A stretch of 64,000 bases of DNA from Cichorium intybus (taxonomy: Eukaryota; Streptophyta; Magnoliopsida; Asterales; Asteraceae): the NCBI GenBank assembly GCA_023525715.1, contig CM042016.1, forward strand, positions 65,859,382-65,923,381. The letters are read 5' to 3'. A model generated the notes under the pieces. That model saw only the letters and a program-made list of their open reading frames with translations, did no database searches and was not told the origin of the DNA. Below, one piece after another: positions 1 through 13,694 of this stretch; position 1 is the first letter of the stretch; the number at the start of each line of letters is the position of its first letter. The position numbers were made by a program, and so were the translations under genes.

Positions 1-150
1 CATAAGGTAGAAGAAGGTCACCTTATTGTGAAGAGGGTATCATCTGAGGAGAATCCTGTAGATCCTTTGACAAAGGCTTTGAGTAGGATCAAGCATAATC
101 AGCATGCTAGGAGCAGAGGTTTGAGAGATGATATTAGCTTTAGTAGTTAG
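1..150 (+). pseudogene. 3' end of Copia pol (RNase H C-terminus)
   Basis: Open from base 1 to a TAG at 148-150. The roughly 49 codons encode the last part of a Ty1/copia polyprotein, including NPVDPLTKALSRIKHNQHAR and a DDISFS terminus. The same block ends the pol of the full-length Copia element on the other strand (11845-12099), with scattered substitutions. It belongs to the RNase H end of reverse transcriptase, which degrades RNA in the RNA:DNA hybrid. The rest of the element lies left of the window, so whether the full ORF is intact cannot be seen. No stop or frameshift is visible in this piece. Confidence 0.85.
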
Positions 151-1009
151 ATAGTTATCTGAAATTTGTAACAATATAAATGTAATTGACTTTTGGTGAT
201 TTTAATAATAGAGAATTATTAATAAGTATCGTTCACTGCTATTTGTAAATTGTTTATTATTGTGTTTCAATTTTGCATGCTTTACTTCCCGAATAATATG
301 ATTATTCAAATATACACAGTCGTTCATACTTTAGGTAAGTAGTGAATCAAGACTGTCATGAATTGGATTGTAGACGGTCTAAGGAGTTAGACATAGCAAT
401 AGAATTGTTGCAATGTTCATGAGTACTTAGAAATAGAGATTTGAGTATTGGATAAACCCACGCTCAGAGAATTACTTCATGGGTTATATTACAAGTAATT
501 CTGAGACGATAATATCTTATGGTATTGAAACGGAGACATATGAGTTGTGATTTACAAGTCGGCTGTACATTAACAGTACATAAACGCATCGGTAACTCGA
601 TGTTATAAAACGTATTGTTGTGCGTGATTTAACGAGTAAAGGATACAAGCATATGAGTCAAAGTTTATTCGTTCCTTTGACCTAACGGGAAAAGCGATAT
701 TTGTAGGCCTCTCGGTGATTTAGTGTGACTGAAGTGATGGCCAGCCAAGACTAAATTGTTGTGTTCAATTAGAAGTCTTATGTCATTGCAAATCAGAAAT
801 CGGGAAACAGAGTATCAGAATGAGATTGATCTTAATCCATGTCTCTAGTACGAATGATATCGTAAAGAATGGAGGATCATATGATCACTTATCTTAGGAC
901 AGAACTGACTAGGTCAGAGTTCGTCAGCGGCTTTTGGAAGCTACAATTTGTTGGTCAATTTAGTAGCTATACTGGTAGTTATAGTCATAGACTTATCCAA
1001 GTGGGAGAC
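151..1009 (+). other. Copia 3' non-coding region and polypurine tract
   Basis: About 860 bases between the pol stop and the 3' LTR hold no ORF. They match, on the opposite strand, the non-coding stretch at 11036-11844 of the full-length Copia element. They end in the purine-rich CCAAGTGGGAGAC (997-1009), the expected plus-strand primer site directly before the LTR. Confidence 0.75.
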
Positions 1010-1785
1010 TGTTGGATTAGGTGTCTAAGCCATGACTATAATTAGTATATATTTAATTGATAGTAGCAAATTCCTTTTGGGTTGCCCTCATAGTTGGCAA
1101 TTTGACAGAATAACCTTAAGAGAGAGAGATTGATTTATTATGTGATTAATAAATCAATATAAATAAAGATAAATAATTTGTTAATATATTATGAGGATAA
1201 TATATTAATTATAAATAGTATTATTTAATTAATAATTTATCAGGAATTAATTTGAATTAATTTGGTGATTAATTGGATTAATTAAAAGTGCAGGGGGCTG
1301 AATTGTAATTATTCAATAATTGAGTAGTGAACTAGTGACATATTTGGCAGGCTATGTGATTGGCAAAAATAAGGATTGTATAATCCTTGATTTTCGAAAA
1401 TCAGATAAAGGATAAATAGAGTTTGAATTAAATGATAAAAGGTTTATCTCGTTTGAATTCCAATACGGTTTATCCATAACGCTTATTTGATAAACCCTTG
1501 GAACCTCTAAATAGGGATTCCTAGCCACCCTATTTCCTGCTCCATTTACCATAACTCTCTGGACTCTGTATGGTTTTCTTGTTGCTTGCTTGGGAGTGAA
1601 CCATTTGAGGCACGACGCTTGTGGTGCTAGGTATTAGTATTTTCTTTTTAATTCTTTTAGCAATTTCGAAATCCCCATAGGTATTAGTTGTTAGGTTCAA
1701 ATAGTGAAAACTTAGATCTAATTAGGTTGCATGTGAACTTAAGGGTTAAGTTTATTTGATTTGAATTAAACCTATTAATTTATCA
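1010..1785 (+). repeat. Copia 3' LTR
   Basis: Starts TGTTGGATTAGGTGTCTAAGCC directly after the polypurine tract. The same start, reverse-complemented, closes the LTRs at 11035, 17918, 26226, 31239 and 3457. The 3' limit is placed at a CA at 1785, where homology to other family LTRs fades and leader sequence of a - strand element begins. That end is less certain than the start. It holds the usual AT-rich first half and a region like AGATCTAATTAGGTTGCATG, which matches the far end of related LTRs. Confidence 0.7.
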
Positions 1786-2636
1786 TGTCAATTGATGTGC
1801 CGGTCTATATCACACATGCTCCATCAACAATGATAGTTTATGAGATACCCATTACAACTCTTTATTGGTCCGCATTAGTGTGCTGATAAACCACACACGC
1901 TCCACTAACGACTAATAAAGTGTAATGTGTAATTTTATGGGTTATCATATCTTTCACATTTTTCCTAAAGTAAGTAAATTTGGGATTTTATGAAATAGGT
2001 TCTAGTACTTTCTTTAATGGCATTATACTTTTAATGAGATTAAGTTGTCCTATCAAATCCGTTCTGTTAACGACCCTCCACTAATCAAGGAAGCGGTGGG
2101 TGAGAGTGGACACCCTTCAACCGTGATTTTATAGGTAGTTTCCTTATACTCGTATTATAGATCAGCTTCGTGAATGAGACATACTAGCGATTTAACTTAA
2201 TGATTGTTATACATATAAATATTAACTTTTAATAATAATATATATAAGATGTATTTTAAACTTTGAAAATACTTGGTTTAAATTTCGAGCATTTAAATGA
2301 TTTAATATAAATCCTTTAATTAACAATTAATTAAATAATTAAATCAAGCAAGGATTAACTAATTCAATTAATCAAATAATTTAATCCTAATCCTAACCCT
2401 CTAATTTTCGAAAATTAGGGTAAAAGATTTATCCATTTATTAATTAATCATAATTACCAAAACAAAAAATCCTAACACCCTACAGATTATCGAAAACTGG
2501 GAGGAGGCTAGGGTATCAAAACCTAGCCCAAGTCGAAATTTATGTCCCTTAGGGTTTAATATCAATAAACCTTAATTGATCAAGTTCTCCAATTATAGAA
2601 ATTTAATAGAATACAAAACTGACGCTCTAATACCAC
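1786..2636 (-). other. Leader of a minus-strand Copia element, with PBS
   Basis: Matches the PBS-to-gag leader of the full-length Copia element (about 16220-17148). Shared blocks are the paired 'gtgccggt..ccacacacgctcc' motifs and the segment around AGCGGTGGGTGAGAGT. It ends at 2624-2635 in the reverse complement of TGGTATTAGAGC, a one-mismatch version of the initiator-Met tRNA primer site, next to the LTR at 2637. No gag follows to the left, because the + strand Copia element starts there. The simplest reading is that the + strand element inserted into this leader. Confidence 0.7.
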
Positions 2637-3457
2637 TGATGAGAAAAAGGCAAACATATAAACTTAAACTCTTAAGTCCACATGCATCCTAAAAGATCTA
2701 TGTTTTCTCCATTGAACATATAGATAAGAACATCTATAGGAAACCCAAGGAATAATGAAAGTTACTAAAGAAGGTTTCTGGATTACATACCTTGTTGTTA
2801 TTATAGCAAATAACAATTATTCCTTGTCTTGTTGATCTCTTAGAAGCTAGCACCACAAATGTCGTGTCTCTAATGGTTCACACCCAAAAGTCCAAGCAAA
2901 GGTTAATTATCTTAATGTCTTATTAAGAAAAAACTCGCTATAAAACCTTAGAGATGGATTATAGATTCTACTTGAGAGAGAAGAGAAATTCCAGAGAACT
3001 GTCTACAGGAATGGGGCAGTGAATAATGTGACAGGGGAGGGATATTTATAGCTTCAAAAGTGATAAGGATAAACATCATTTGAATTCAAACAAGATAAAC
3101 ATTTTTATCTTCGAACCCTTTTTGGCTGAACGTGACGCGCGTGTCGCGACACTCCTTGCCCGCTCCGCGCGTGTTGCTTCAACCATAAATTTCTATTATT
3201 CAACTATTGAACAATTACAATGTAGCCTCTACACTTTTAATTAATCCCAAATTAGTTCCAATTAATTTTGATTAATATCAAACTAGTTTCTAATTAATTT
3301 ATCATCACATAATAAATTAATAAACTATTTCTCTCTCTCTCTCTTACTAGTAACCTTAATACTAGTTGGACTATTGAGGGCAACCCAAAAGGACTTTGCT
3401 ACTGTCAATTCAAGTATATACAAATTATAGTTATGGGCTTAGACACCTAATCCAACA
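2637..3457 (-). repeat. Copia 5' LTR (minus-strand element)
   Basis: An 821-bp LTR, TG...CA in + orientation, ending in the family signature GACACCTAATCCAACA. On the - strand it carries a TATA box (reverse complement of 3041-3051, CTATAAATATC). It is flanked on its left by the primer-binding site, so it is the 5' LTR of a - strand element whose body would run left. It is diverged from the 770-bp LTRs further right but is clearly the same family. Confidence 0.75.
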
Positions 3458-4440
<983 letters not shown>

Positions 4441-6989
4441 ATGATGTTCACGAACCATGCAAATTCTCCCATCATTCTTGAGGACGACGACGACGATTTT
4501 GTTAACCCACAATGTTCAAGCGGTTAGTTTTATTTCTTGATTCATATACACATTTAATAAACTATTAATCAGACTTGATTACATTGTGATGAATGTATAT
4601 CGACATACTTATTGGTAGTTCAAGCATGAATGAAACTTACAAATATGAATATAAAGATTGGTTAATCATGATTCACCGTCGAATCCTTAAAACATTAGTA
4701 ATCTTCTATTATGAATTGTTGTTCATATCAGAAATCGAATGTATTGATAAATGTTTATACTCAGATACTTATTAGCTAATGTTGAAAGATTTGTGAGTTT
4801 TTTTGATGTTGTTGATATGATTGGAAAATATTATAATGTTCTTTATAAAACTAGAAATCATCCGGTTTGTGATGGGAATCATATTGTATAATCAATGTTT
4901 TGGAACTTGTAAAGTGTTCATACACGAATTCTGTTGGTATGTAGTTTTATAGATTCTTGGTCTTTTTTTGTAGCCTTAATATTGTTTATTGAAATATACA
5001 CACATTTTCTTATTATAAAGTATTGGTATTCTTGATTCTTGATTGATTTACTATTCATATTAGAATTTCAAATTACCGATTAATATTTACAATCAAAAGC
5101 AACTGATTAATTCTCGGACTATATAGAATAAAAACACACATATGTACAGATTCTTTATCTATATTTGGATGCTTAATATAAAAAATATTGATGATGATTA
5201 AATGGTATTTGAAACTAACAAGTGTCATCATAATTGTATATTATTTTATGGTGGTGACTGTTTTTGTTTTATTGTTTCAGGTTCATCAGCAAGGATAATT
5301 GAAAGGCTAGAAGGATTAAATTTCCATGATGAAAAAGAAAGAAACATAAAACAAGCTGATGCTTGTGGTGAATGTAGCAAAGAATAAGATGGCAGGAATT
5401 TCATACAATTACAACATGTCAAAAAAGACAAAAACCACAAACAAACATTCTGATGGTGGAGAAACAACAGCTGAACATTTCAAAATCAGTATACAAATGT
5501 CCCCAAACTATATGCTCAATGCAATAAAATATTTATCGTCTAATCGAAGAATAATGCTTAGAGAATGTGGGTTTGACAGCTTGTTGGAATTGCAACTTAC
5601 AACATTACCATCATAATTAGGATACTGTTTAGTATCCAAGTTCGAACCAGAAGGTTTTAAAATCAACCTGAAGAATAATACAATTGAAATATCCAAAAGT
5701 ACAGTCTATAGAATGTTAGGGCTACCCATTGGAGGTATACAATTAAGCATTGTAGAAGATTGTTCAATCAACAATGATGAATATGCTGCTTGGAAAAACC
5801 AATACAATAATGAAAAGTCCACTTTAGGGACCTATCTAAAAAATATTAGGAAAACAGACGTGACAGACAATTTCTTCAAGTTGAATTTCATATCTTTGTT
5901 CATAAACACATTCGAAGAACAATATATGAGTGGTTCATCAAACATATAATTTGTTAGAAAACTAATAACCGTAAACGATTGGAGAAGCCTAGACTGGTGT
6001 GGATTCATCTTAGTGTGTCTACAAAAGAGAAGGCTAAAGTAGAGGTCTTTAGACAAAAACTGCTACTATATCGGCCCAATTGCACTTCTTTTGGTATGCT
6101 CACAAGTTGGTTAATATAATTTTATCATAACTAATCATAAACAGTTTACATGTTTATATTCGCAGATGGTGTATACAGACAGGAGAATTTATGAGGATGT
6201 TAAACTTAGAAGAAAAGACCTTTCATTTTAGAAATATATTCGAAACACCTAAGGGTTTTAAAAGAATAATATCATGGGGGGGTTTTGGCAAACTAACATT
6301 GAGGAATGAGAATTTGCATCCATATTCAGTACAATATGGACTTGGAAGCCTTGAGGTAATTGATTGAATTGAATAAATTCAATAACCAATTATTGTTATT
6401 GTGTTGTTTAAAAAATGATGAAAACTAACTCATGGTTTTTATTAATATATACAGGAGTTTGATAGGGTGTTAAACTATGGGTTTAAAGTTGTTTAAGAGC
6501 ATAAAAAGGAAATGAAGGATACCATTTTAGAAGCATTGGTAAGGTATCCAAGAAACGAAAAGATAATACATAGGTTATCAACATTAAAAGCCATGTTTTC
6601 GACAACTGAATTTACAAGATTAAATGAATCTTTCAGGAATGGGGTTTTGAAGGATGATAATCCTAAGAAAGATGTTGCAAAGCAGGTAGAACAACAAACA
6701 ATAGACAGTTACACAACCCCAGATAAAAGGCAAGGAAAAGGTAAAGAGATTCTAAGTGACAATACATATTTGAGATGTTCACTAGATTTTGTTGAAGAAA
6801 GTGTCCAAGTGGAAAAAACTTTGCAGAAAAAAGAGATGGAGTAGTGATGTAGCTAGTGGATTAAGTGTAAGCTTTGAAAATCCAAAACCTATAGCAATAG
6901 ATTTTGGAGATGGGAAAATTCAAAGATGTGAAGAAATACGGCAACCAAACCAAAATACACAACTGGTAACCATTGGGAAGGAACCTCTA
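4441..6989 (+). pseudogene. Ulp1-like transposon gene, copy 1, 5' part
   Basis: A decayed multi-exon gene. A possible first exon (4441-4522) encodes a short acidic start with LEDDDDDF and joins in frame, through a GT-AG intron, to 5281. Next comes the domain found upstream of Ulp1-like (C48) peptidases in plant transposons: GFDSLLELQL, then VYRMLGLPIGG, then FFKLNFISLFINT and YYIGPIALLL. Further introns fit at 6094-6165 and 6356-6454. The exon from 6455 reads towards SPYVERK, which lies beyond the solo LTR at 6990. Breaks include a frame change near 5380, TAA at 5614-5616 and 5947-5949, a stop near 6041, and another frame change in the third exon. Copy 2 at 51590 shares the same domain. The assignment is by motif memory; no search was run. 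Confidence 0.65.
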
Positions 6990-7006
6990 TGTAATGCCTG
7001 AAAAAA

Positions 7007-7216
7007 CAACATCGAGTATATACAAATATATTAACAAATCAACATAAACTTGGTTTTAAAATACTATACTCGATGTCTTGGAAGCGACAAGTGGATACCT
7101 TCATATAAAACCAACATCGAGTATATACAAATATATTAACAAATCAACATAAACTTGGTTTTAAAATACTATACTCGATGTCTTGCAAGCGACAAGTGGA
7201 TACCTTCATATCGTTC
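7007..7216. repeat. 105-bp tandem duplication inside the solo LTR
   Basis: The unit beginning CAACATCGAGTATATAC at 7007 is repeated from 7112, with nearly no differences (for example CTTGG/CTTGC). Each unit also holds ATCGAGTATA and its inverse TATACTCGAT about 55 bases apart, giving a potential stem. The near identity points to a recent duplication. Confidence 0.85.
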
Positions 7217-7747
7217 CGCGATCCAGCCGGGCGTTACTACTCCTAATTCTTGCAACACCACAACAAAAACAACGTAAGAGAAAACACTTAGTGAATAACT
7301 CTACTGCTACTAAATGTAAATCTACAACAAAAATTATAAAGCCAAACCACACTTTATGATATCACCATTCTCTTGTCACCTAAGCAACAACACCAATAAA
7401 AATATATCATAACATCAAGGTCACCATTAGTGTAATCACAACCAAGATAAAACTAACACCGATAATGTAAACATTCACCAGATGATCTTGAGCTTTTCAC
7501 CAACCCGAAGACCTATCACCAATCTTTAATTACACCGAGTTGTCACCAGTTTTTGGTCTCACCATTAGTTGCAATGTAATCGTCATGCAACTAATAAACC
7601 ACCATATGGAAACACACCAAGTATAAACTTAACCAACTGTAACTATACTACTAGTATCAGGAGTTACCATTCATGGTACTAGACCTGTATCACCTTTTCT
7701 AATATCAAGTACACCACTATTCATCAAAATATTTAATCTGTCATCGA

Positions 7748-7749
<2 letters not shown>

Positions 7750-7805
<56 letters not shown>
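7750..7805. repeat. (TA)n microsatellite
   Basis: About 28 uninterrupted TA units inside the solo LTR. Confidence 0.95.
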
Positions 7806-7808
<3 letters not shown>

Positions 7809-8847
7809 CAAAACATAGCAACACTTCTGTATTATACATAGCACAAAACAAACACCAGTCCAAGCTAAGTAAAGTTACTCACCTGTAGTCCAAGCTCCAA
7901 AAGCAACTAGATTTATTGTTTTGTAATATTCCTTACTCCTTCTTGTCTACAAGAGAATAAGTTTAAACTTTTATTAAACACCATACATCACCAATACAAC
8001 TTATTTAACAAAATCCATGGAGATATCTACTCCAGACTAATTAGCACCGCTAATTTTTCATATTGAGCGCCGCTAAGTATGAAAAGTCCAGCTCCCCATG
8101 TGTTTTTTTACATAAATATCCGTTTTTAACTTCCAAACACCAAAGGATTAAGGAATACGAGATCCCATTCAATTACCCATTTAAAACCTCCAATTTCCCA
8201 ACTTCCATATCAACAAAAATAAACCAATTTAGCTAAATCAACTTAACAAATACACACATAAGAACATACTAACCTCCATCTATGATTTGGGTTTAAAACC
8301 CTTTTTAATTTCTCATCAATTTGATGGTTGGAACACCATAAAGTTCCTGGAAATCCATTGTTCTTCGTACCTTCTGGAATGAGGCTTAACCCTAAATGAC
8401 CAAGTCAAATGGCTTACAATGGAATTCCGTCAGCCGAATATTAGAGTCACCAATATTCACCCACTAGTGTCGCTAATTCGCCAAACTCTCCTGGTTTGTA
8501 CTTTGGACTCCATTTCATAGAATAGCAACCTACTTTAGCATATCGTCGCTAACCCTTAGCCATTAGCGACGCTAATGTGTTTGATAAATACATTTTTCAC
8601 CATTTTCTCACCTTTTGAACTATAATTCCAAACTTAGCAACCAAACCCTATATTAGATCATAATATGGACATTTAAACACCAACATAACACCTTAACACC
8701 TCAAATCCCAAGATTTGGTTGAATATTTAGTTTTAACGTTTTTGGTCCTTTCACCAAAACATTAATTTCCAATCTAAAACTCTTGAAACACCATCAACAT
8801 GTTTTCATAAGTTGATAAGAATGCATACCTGCTTTTTGGGTATTACA

Positions 8848-10265
8848 CTCTACCAAAAAGGACGGTGATAAATGAAAGACATTTTTGTTCACCTTATGTG
8901 GAAAGAAAATGTGACATAACTGAAAAGGTCTCCACTGATGACCAAATGTTGACCCAAACCATATTGGATACCACGTTGAACAAACAATAAGATATTACAA
9001 TATGTATCTTTTAAAATTAGTATCTATAAATTTAAATGATAACTATATTGTGTTTTTACTTACTTTGCAGTTCAATTATATGGGAAGATGAAGAAGGATA
9101 TGTGATGTTGAACGTTGAGTGTGCAAGGACACTAGTAGCAGATTTAGATATTGATACGTGTATAGGTGTTTGTTTGGTGAATTGCAACGGAATTAACAAT
9201 AAAAACATTAAGGATAGGGTAAAAAAAACCCTAGACCTATAGATGGATTATCATTTGAAGACAAGCTAAGACCTATTAACTTGAATTCGTATCAAAATCA
9301 GGAAATCATCCCTCAAAAGACGAAATTGTGAGTGTAAGCAACAAAATCAATGAACAAAGTTCTTGTTTTCTTGATAAATTTTGTGTTATGTGATGTTACA
9401 AGTAAAAACAAATGGCTATAAAGCCTAAACCAAAAATATGGCAGTTACAAAACTACCCAATAGCCATGTTATTAAAGGAAATACTAACTACTCATCAAAA
9501 CAAGTTTAAATGACTTATTAAATGAAAGAAAAACGTTGCAAACTGCAAATTAACTCCAAATGCATCCCAAATGTCTTCAAATATGCAGCCCTATTCCATG
9601 GACGTGATCATGCAAACTCCATGGGCCATTGAGCCCAAACAACCTTCAAACCCATTAAACAACACCAACCCATCACCTTTTGGGCCTTCCTTCTCCATGC
9701 ATGCATCATATGTACATCTAAATATGGTAAACATTTGAAGTGTATTGTTAAACAAATCGGAGAAGAAAAAAAGCAAAGTCCTCACCTTTAAGAATATTCT
9801 TCCCTGCCAACATGCTGGTAATAGTATTAAGATATTCAAATACATTAACAAATACATTCATTTATTTGACTTTGGGATGTCAATATTGATAACGTGTAGG
9901 AATATCTGGTTATTGTTGATCAGTCAAAAAGAACATTCAATTATGATGATTTCATAGTGAACACATAATCGTATTTGGCTGGACTAACAGAAGGGAGTAA
10001 CTTAAGTCAAACTGATTTGCTATGATTGGTTTGCTTATATTATTAAAGTAACATTTCATATATAACATGAATAATATCAATGATGAATGTGTGTTGACAT
10101 TATAAATCAGGTTTTTTATCCAATATACGATGGCGTAAGGAGGTATGCTTGATGCTTCAATCTAAAAAGGTGTTATTTTTTGATACTTGATACAAAGAAA
10201 CCATTTGGGAATATGGAAGAGGCATATGGAACTATGATATTTGTATTGGTAACACTTGAAAAAAT
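8848..10265 (+). pseudogene. Ulp1-like transposon gene, copy 1, middle part
   Basis: Continues the interrupted exon in frame after the solo LTR (SPYVERKCDITEK region), with a TAA near 8990. An exon from 9071, after TTTGCAG, contains ECARTLVADLDIDT, the kind of segment that precedes the Ulp1 catalytic domain. From 10111, after AAATCAG, the catalytic core begins: VFYPIYDGV, then CFNLK, then LILDTKKPFG and EEAYG. The family normally has the catalytic His just before the CFxLK strand. Here that position reads GVRRYA, with no His, and is followed by an in-frame TGA. The Asp of LILDTK is kept. 9245-9860 between the exons has no recognisable coding. The Copia element at 10266 cuts the exon. Confidence 0.6.
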
Positions 10266-11035
10266 TGAAGGGTTTCTATGCAAACAATGAACACAAAAAT
10301 TCCTATGGTTCACATGCAACCCTAATATGATCTATGTTTTCTTCTATGAAGATTAGAACTAAAAACCTAAAGGATACAATTCAATTCTAAAGATGAATTA
10401 AGAAAAACCAACCTTTGATCTTATGATCCTTCAAGCAAGCAGCAAAGAGATCCTGCCTCAAATGCAAGTCACACCCAAGCAAGGAGAAGACAATCCAGCA
10501 GAGTAGAGGAGAGAGGGGAGATGGCGTGAATATAGTGGTGCCAGGGGGTTCCTTATATAGCCTCCACAGGCTACACCTGAAACTCTAAGGAGCCTCCCAA
10601 GTGGGCAAGCCTGCAAGTCACTTGGACCAGGCTTCTAAAACCCTAGAAGGGTTTTTGCCAAACCCTAGAGATGACTCCAGGGTGGCGCCACTTTTGGGCC
10701 CTGGCTTATCCCTTGTCAGTTATTCAACAATTGAATAATTACAAGTCAGCCCTTGCACTTTAATTAATTAATTTAATCACTAAATTAAATCCAATTAATT
10801 TTGGATTAAATCTCAATTAATTAATATAGTTTCTAATTAATATATTAACACTTAAATATATTAATAAGCCATCTATATATATTCTATTGATTTATTAAAC
10901 CCTTAATAAATCAATCTTTCTCTCTACTGAACTGTACATCAATTCCCCAACTATGAGGGCAACCCAAATGGACTTTTGCTTTTATTCATATGATAATTAC
11001 AATTACAAGTCATGGCTTAGACAGCTAATCCAACA
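10266..11035 (-). repeat. Copia 3' LTR
   Basis: 770 bp, beginning TGAAGGGTTTCTATG and ending GACAGCTAATCCAACA in + orientation, followed by the reversed polypurine tract. On the - strand it starts with the family signature TGTTGGATTAG. Confidence 0.95.
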
Positions 11036-11844
11036 GTCTCCCACTTGGATAAGTCTATGACTTTAATTGTCTGAACTCTGACCCAGTCAGTTCTGTCCAA
11101 AGATAAGTGATCTGATGATCCTCCGTCCAACAGGATATTTTCAGACTCAAGACATGGACTAACATCAATCTTGGTCTGATACTCTGTTTCTCGATTTTTG
11201 ATTTGCAAATGACTTTAGAGACTACTAATTGAACACATCAATTCAGTTTCGGTTCGCCAACACTTTCAGTCAACTTCTAAATCATCGAGAGGCCTACAGA
11301 TATCTGTTTCCCATCGGGTCAGGGGACGGATAAGTTTCGACTTATATGTCCATATCTTTTGCGGGTCCAAATACATACAACAATGCATTTTATAACACCG
11401 AGTTACTGGTGCGTTTTCGCATTGTCAATAAGCACTTGTATCGCAAGTAACAGATCATATCTCTCCACTTAAAGATCACCGGATATTATCGTCTTAACAT
11501 TGCTCGTGATAAAATCCATGAAGCAATCTGTTAAGCACGGGTTTATCCAATACTCAAATCTCTACTTTCTAAGTACTCATGAACGTCGCAGCAGTCTTAC
11601 TGCAATGTCTAACTCATTAGACAGTCTGCAACCGATTCATGACAGTCTTTGTTCACACTTACTTCCTAACAGTATGATCGACTGTGGAGTTTTAAATAAT
11701 CTAATTATTAAGGAAGTTAAACATGCAAATATAGAAACACATAAATAAACAATTGACAAAGGCAGTAACAATACTCATTTATAAATCTCTATTATAAAAT
11801 CACCGAGTCAATTACATTTATAATGTTACAAGTTTCTAACCTAT
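11036..11844 (-). other. Copia polypurine tract and 3' non-coding region
   Basis: The reversed polypurine tract GTCTCCCACTTGG (11036-11048) adjoins the LTR. The rest is non-coding and is shared with 151-1009 and with about 26227-26450, so it is conserved between members of this family even where coding sequence is lost. Confidence 0.8.
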
Positions 11845-12657
11845 CTAATTACTAAAACTAATATCATCCTTCAGTCCAATGCTCCTGGCATGCTGATTGT
11901 GATTGATCCTATTCAGAGCCTTAGTTAAAGGATCTGCAGGATTGTCTTTTGATGATACCCACTTAACCTGCAGTAAGTGCCCTTCTTCTACTTGATGTCG
12001 AATGTAGTGGTACCTTCTTTTGATATGCCTGGACTTTCCATGGTCTCGTGGTTCCTTTATCAAGGCGACCGCTCCTTCATTATCGCAGAAAAGTTCCACC
12101 GGCTCCTAAATGCTCGGGACAACTCCAAGGTCCCCGATGAAATTCTTCAGCCAAGCCGCTTCCTTAGACGCTTCACTTGCTGCAATGTACTCTGATTCGG
12201 ACGTTGAATCAGCCACCGTTTCCTGCTTGGAACTTTTCCAAGTGACCGCTCCACCGTTCAAAAGAAATACCCAGCCCGACTGGGACCGTCCACTGTCCCT
12301 ATCTGTCTGGAAGCTGGCATCTATATATCCACTCACTTTTAACTCATCACTGCCACCAAGGACTAATACCATATTCTTTATCCTTCGCAGATACTTGAGT
12401 ATGTTCTTGACTGCAATCCAATGTGCTTTTCCTGGATTACCTTGGAACCGATTAACCATGCTTAGTGCATAGGATACGTCGGGACGAGTACATGTCATAG
12501 CATACATGATCGACCCTACTGCCGAAGCATAAGGAACCCGACTCATTTCAGCTATTTCCTCATCGGTACTCGGACTTTGAGTCTTACTCAATTTAGTATT
12601 ACTTTGGATTGGTAACTCTCCCTTTTTGGAATTTTCCATGTTAAATCTCTTTAACAC
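11845..12657 (-). pseudogene. Copia RNase H and RT C-terminal part
   Basis: Two consecutive open stretches (12106-12657, then 11845-12099) in one frame, separated by an in-frame TAG after VVPSI. The first has the RT connection (VGSIMYAMTCTRPDVSYALS) and the RNase H start (GYIDASFQTDRDSGRSQSG, SSKQETVADSTSESEYIA). The second has LFCDNEGAVAL and HIKRRYHYIR, ending DDISFSN. The acidic residues of the Copia RNase H core (D in GYIDA, E in SESEY, D in CDNEG) are all present. The stop separates the last acidic residue from the others, so the product would be inactive without readthrough. Confidence 0.9.
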
Positions 12658-12662
12658 CTTTT

Positions 12663-13541
12663 CTAAATATGTAACTGGCTTAGACCTATCAATTTTCTCT
12701 TTCTATCTCTAAGTATTCTTATCCTGAGAATATAAGCAGCTTCCCCTAGGTCTTTCATGGCGAAACACTTCCCGAGCCAAGCCTTAACATTTTGCAAGGT
12801 CGGAATGTCATTTCCCATGAGCAGTATGTCATCAACATACAGCACCAGGAAAGTGACTATACTCCCACTAGCCTTGACATACACACAGGACTCATCTTCA
12901 CTCCTAGAGAAACCAAACTCTTTGACTTTCTCATGGAAGCAGAGATTCTAGATGCGAGACGCTTGTTTCAATCCGTAGATTGATCTTTCAAACTTATATA
13001 CTTTATCAGGGTGCTTTGTGTCTACAAAACCTTCTGGCTGACTTATGTAAACATCGTCAGTCAGTTTCCCGTTAAGGAAAGCGGTTTTGACATCCATCTG
13101 CCAGATTTCATAATCATGAAACGTAGCTATGGCAAGCATTATCCTGATTGACTTAATCTTGGCTACAGGTGAGAAGGTTTCATCATAGTCAACCCCCGGG
13201 GTTTGAGTGAATCCCTTCGCAACCAGCCGACCTTTATAAGTATGCACTTTTCCATCCATGTCGGTCTTCTTTTTGAAGATCCACTTGCATCCGACTGTCT
13301 TTCGACCCAGTACATTGTCAACCACGTTCCAAACTTGATTGTCATACATGGACTTTATCTCGTTGTCCATTGCCTCTTTCCATTTTGCAGACTCGGGGCC
13401 TGCCACTGCTTCACGGTAGTTAGCTGGCTCATCCAAATTAGTCAATGTACGATCACTAACTAACGTATCATCGTCCAAAGTAATATAGAAACCATAGAAC
13501 CCAGGCGGCATGCTAACTCTACCTGAACGCCTAAGCGGCAA
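12663..13541 (-). pseudogene. Copia reverse transcriptase
   Basis: Reverse transcriptase core on the - strand. The first stretch (13541 down to 12949) has NEIKSMYDNQVWNVVD, KWIFKKKTDMDGKVHTYKGR, VDYDETFSPVAKI and YGLKQASR. A TAG near 12946-12948 replaces the usual Trp after QASR. The frame then continues to the second stretch with the catalytic YVDD (12828-12839), KCFAMKDLGEAAYILRI and further. A one-base frame change near 12690 separates it from the RNase H part. RT copies element RNA to cDNA in virus-like particles. The catalytic motif is kept, but the ORF is broken. Confidence 0.92.
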
Positions 13542-13694
13542 CGGTATGTCGGTGGGTCCAACAGGAACTTCTTCCTCATGTTGGTTGCTAGTTTCTTCGA
13601 AGGTTGTTTCATCGGGCGTCTCCTGAATTTCTTCGAGATCGATTGTACTCCCACTGTCCTTTTTGGATATGAGTTCTTTCTCTCGAAAGAACCC
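13542..13694 (-). other. Copia integrase-RT linker with an in-frame stop
   Basis: Remains in the frame of the RT stretch, with an acidic linker (EEIQETPDETTFEET). It is interrupted by a TAG just after FVAR of the integrase part. Apart from this stop, integrase and RT form one frame, as expected for a Copia polyprotein. Confidence 0.8.

Larger units (their letters stand above)
6990..8847. repeat. Solo LTR with CTCTA target duplication
   Basis: 1858 bp starting TGTAATGCCTG and ending GGGTATTACA, flanked by CTCTA at 6985-6989 and 8848-8852. There is no internal domain or second LTR, so this is a solo LTR left by LTR-LTR recombination. The TGTAAYRCC-type end suggests Ty3/gypsy, but its orientation is ambiguous. 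It interrupts an exon of the Ulp1-like gene, and the reading frame continues across it if the LTR and one TSD copy are removed. It contains a 105-bp tandem duplication and a short (TA)n run. Confidence 0.8.

Noticed and set aside
9329..9857. Possible further LTR in the intron of Ulp1-like copy 1
   Set aside because: The TGAGTGTAAGCAACAAAATC start looks LTR-like, but I found no matching end or target duplication.
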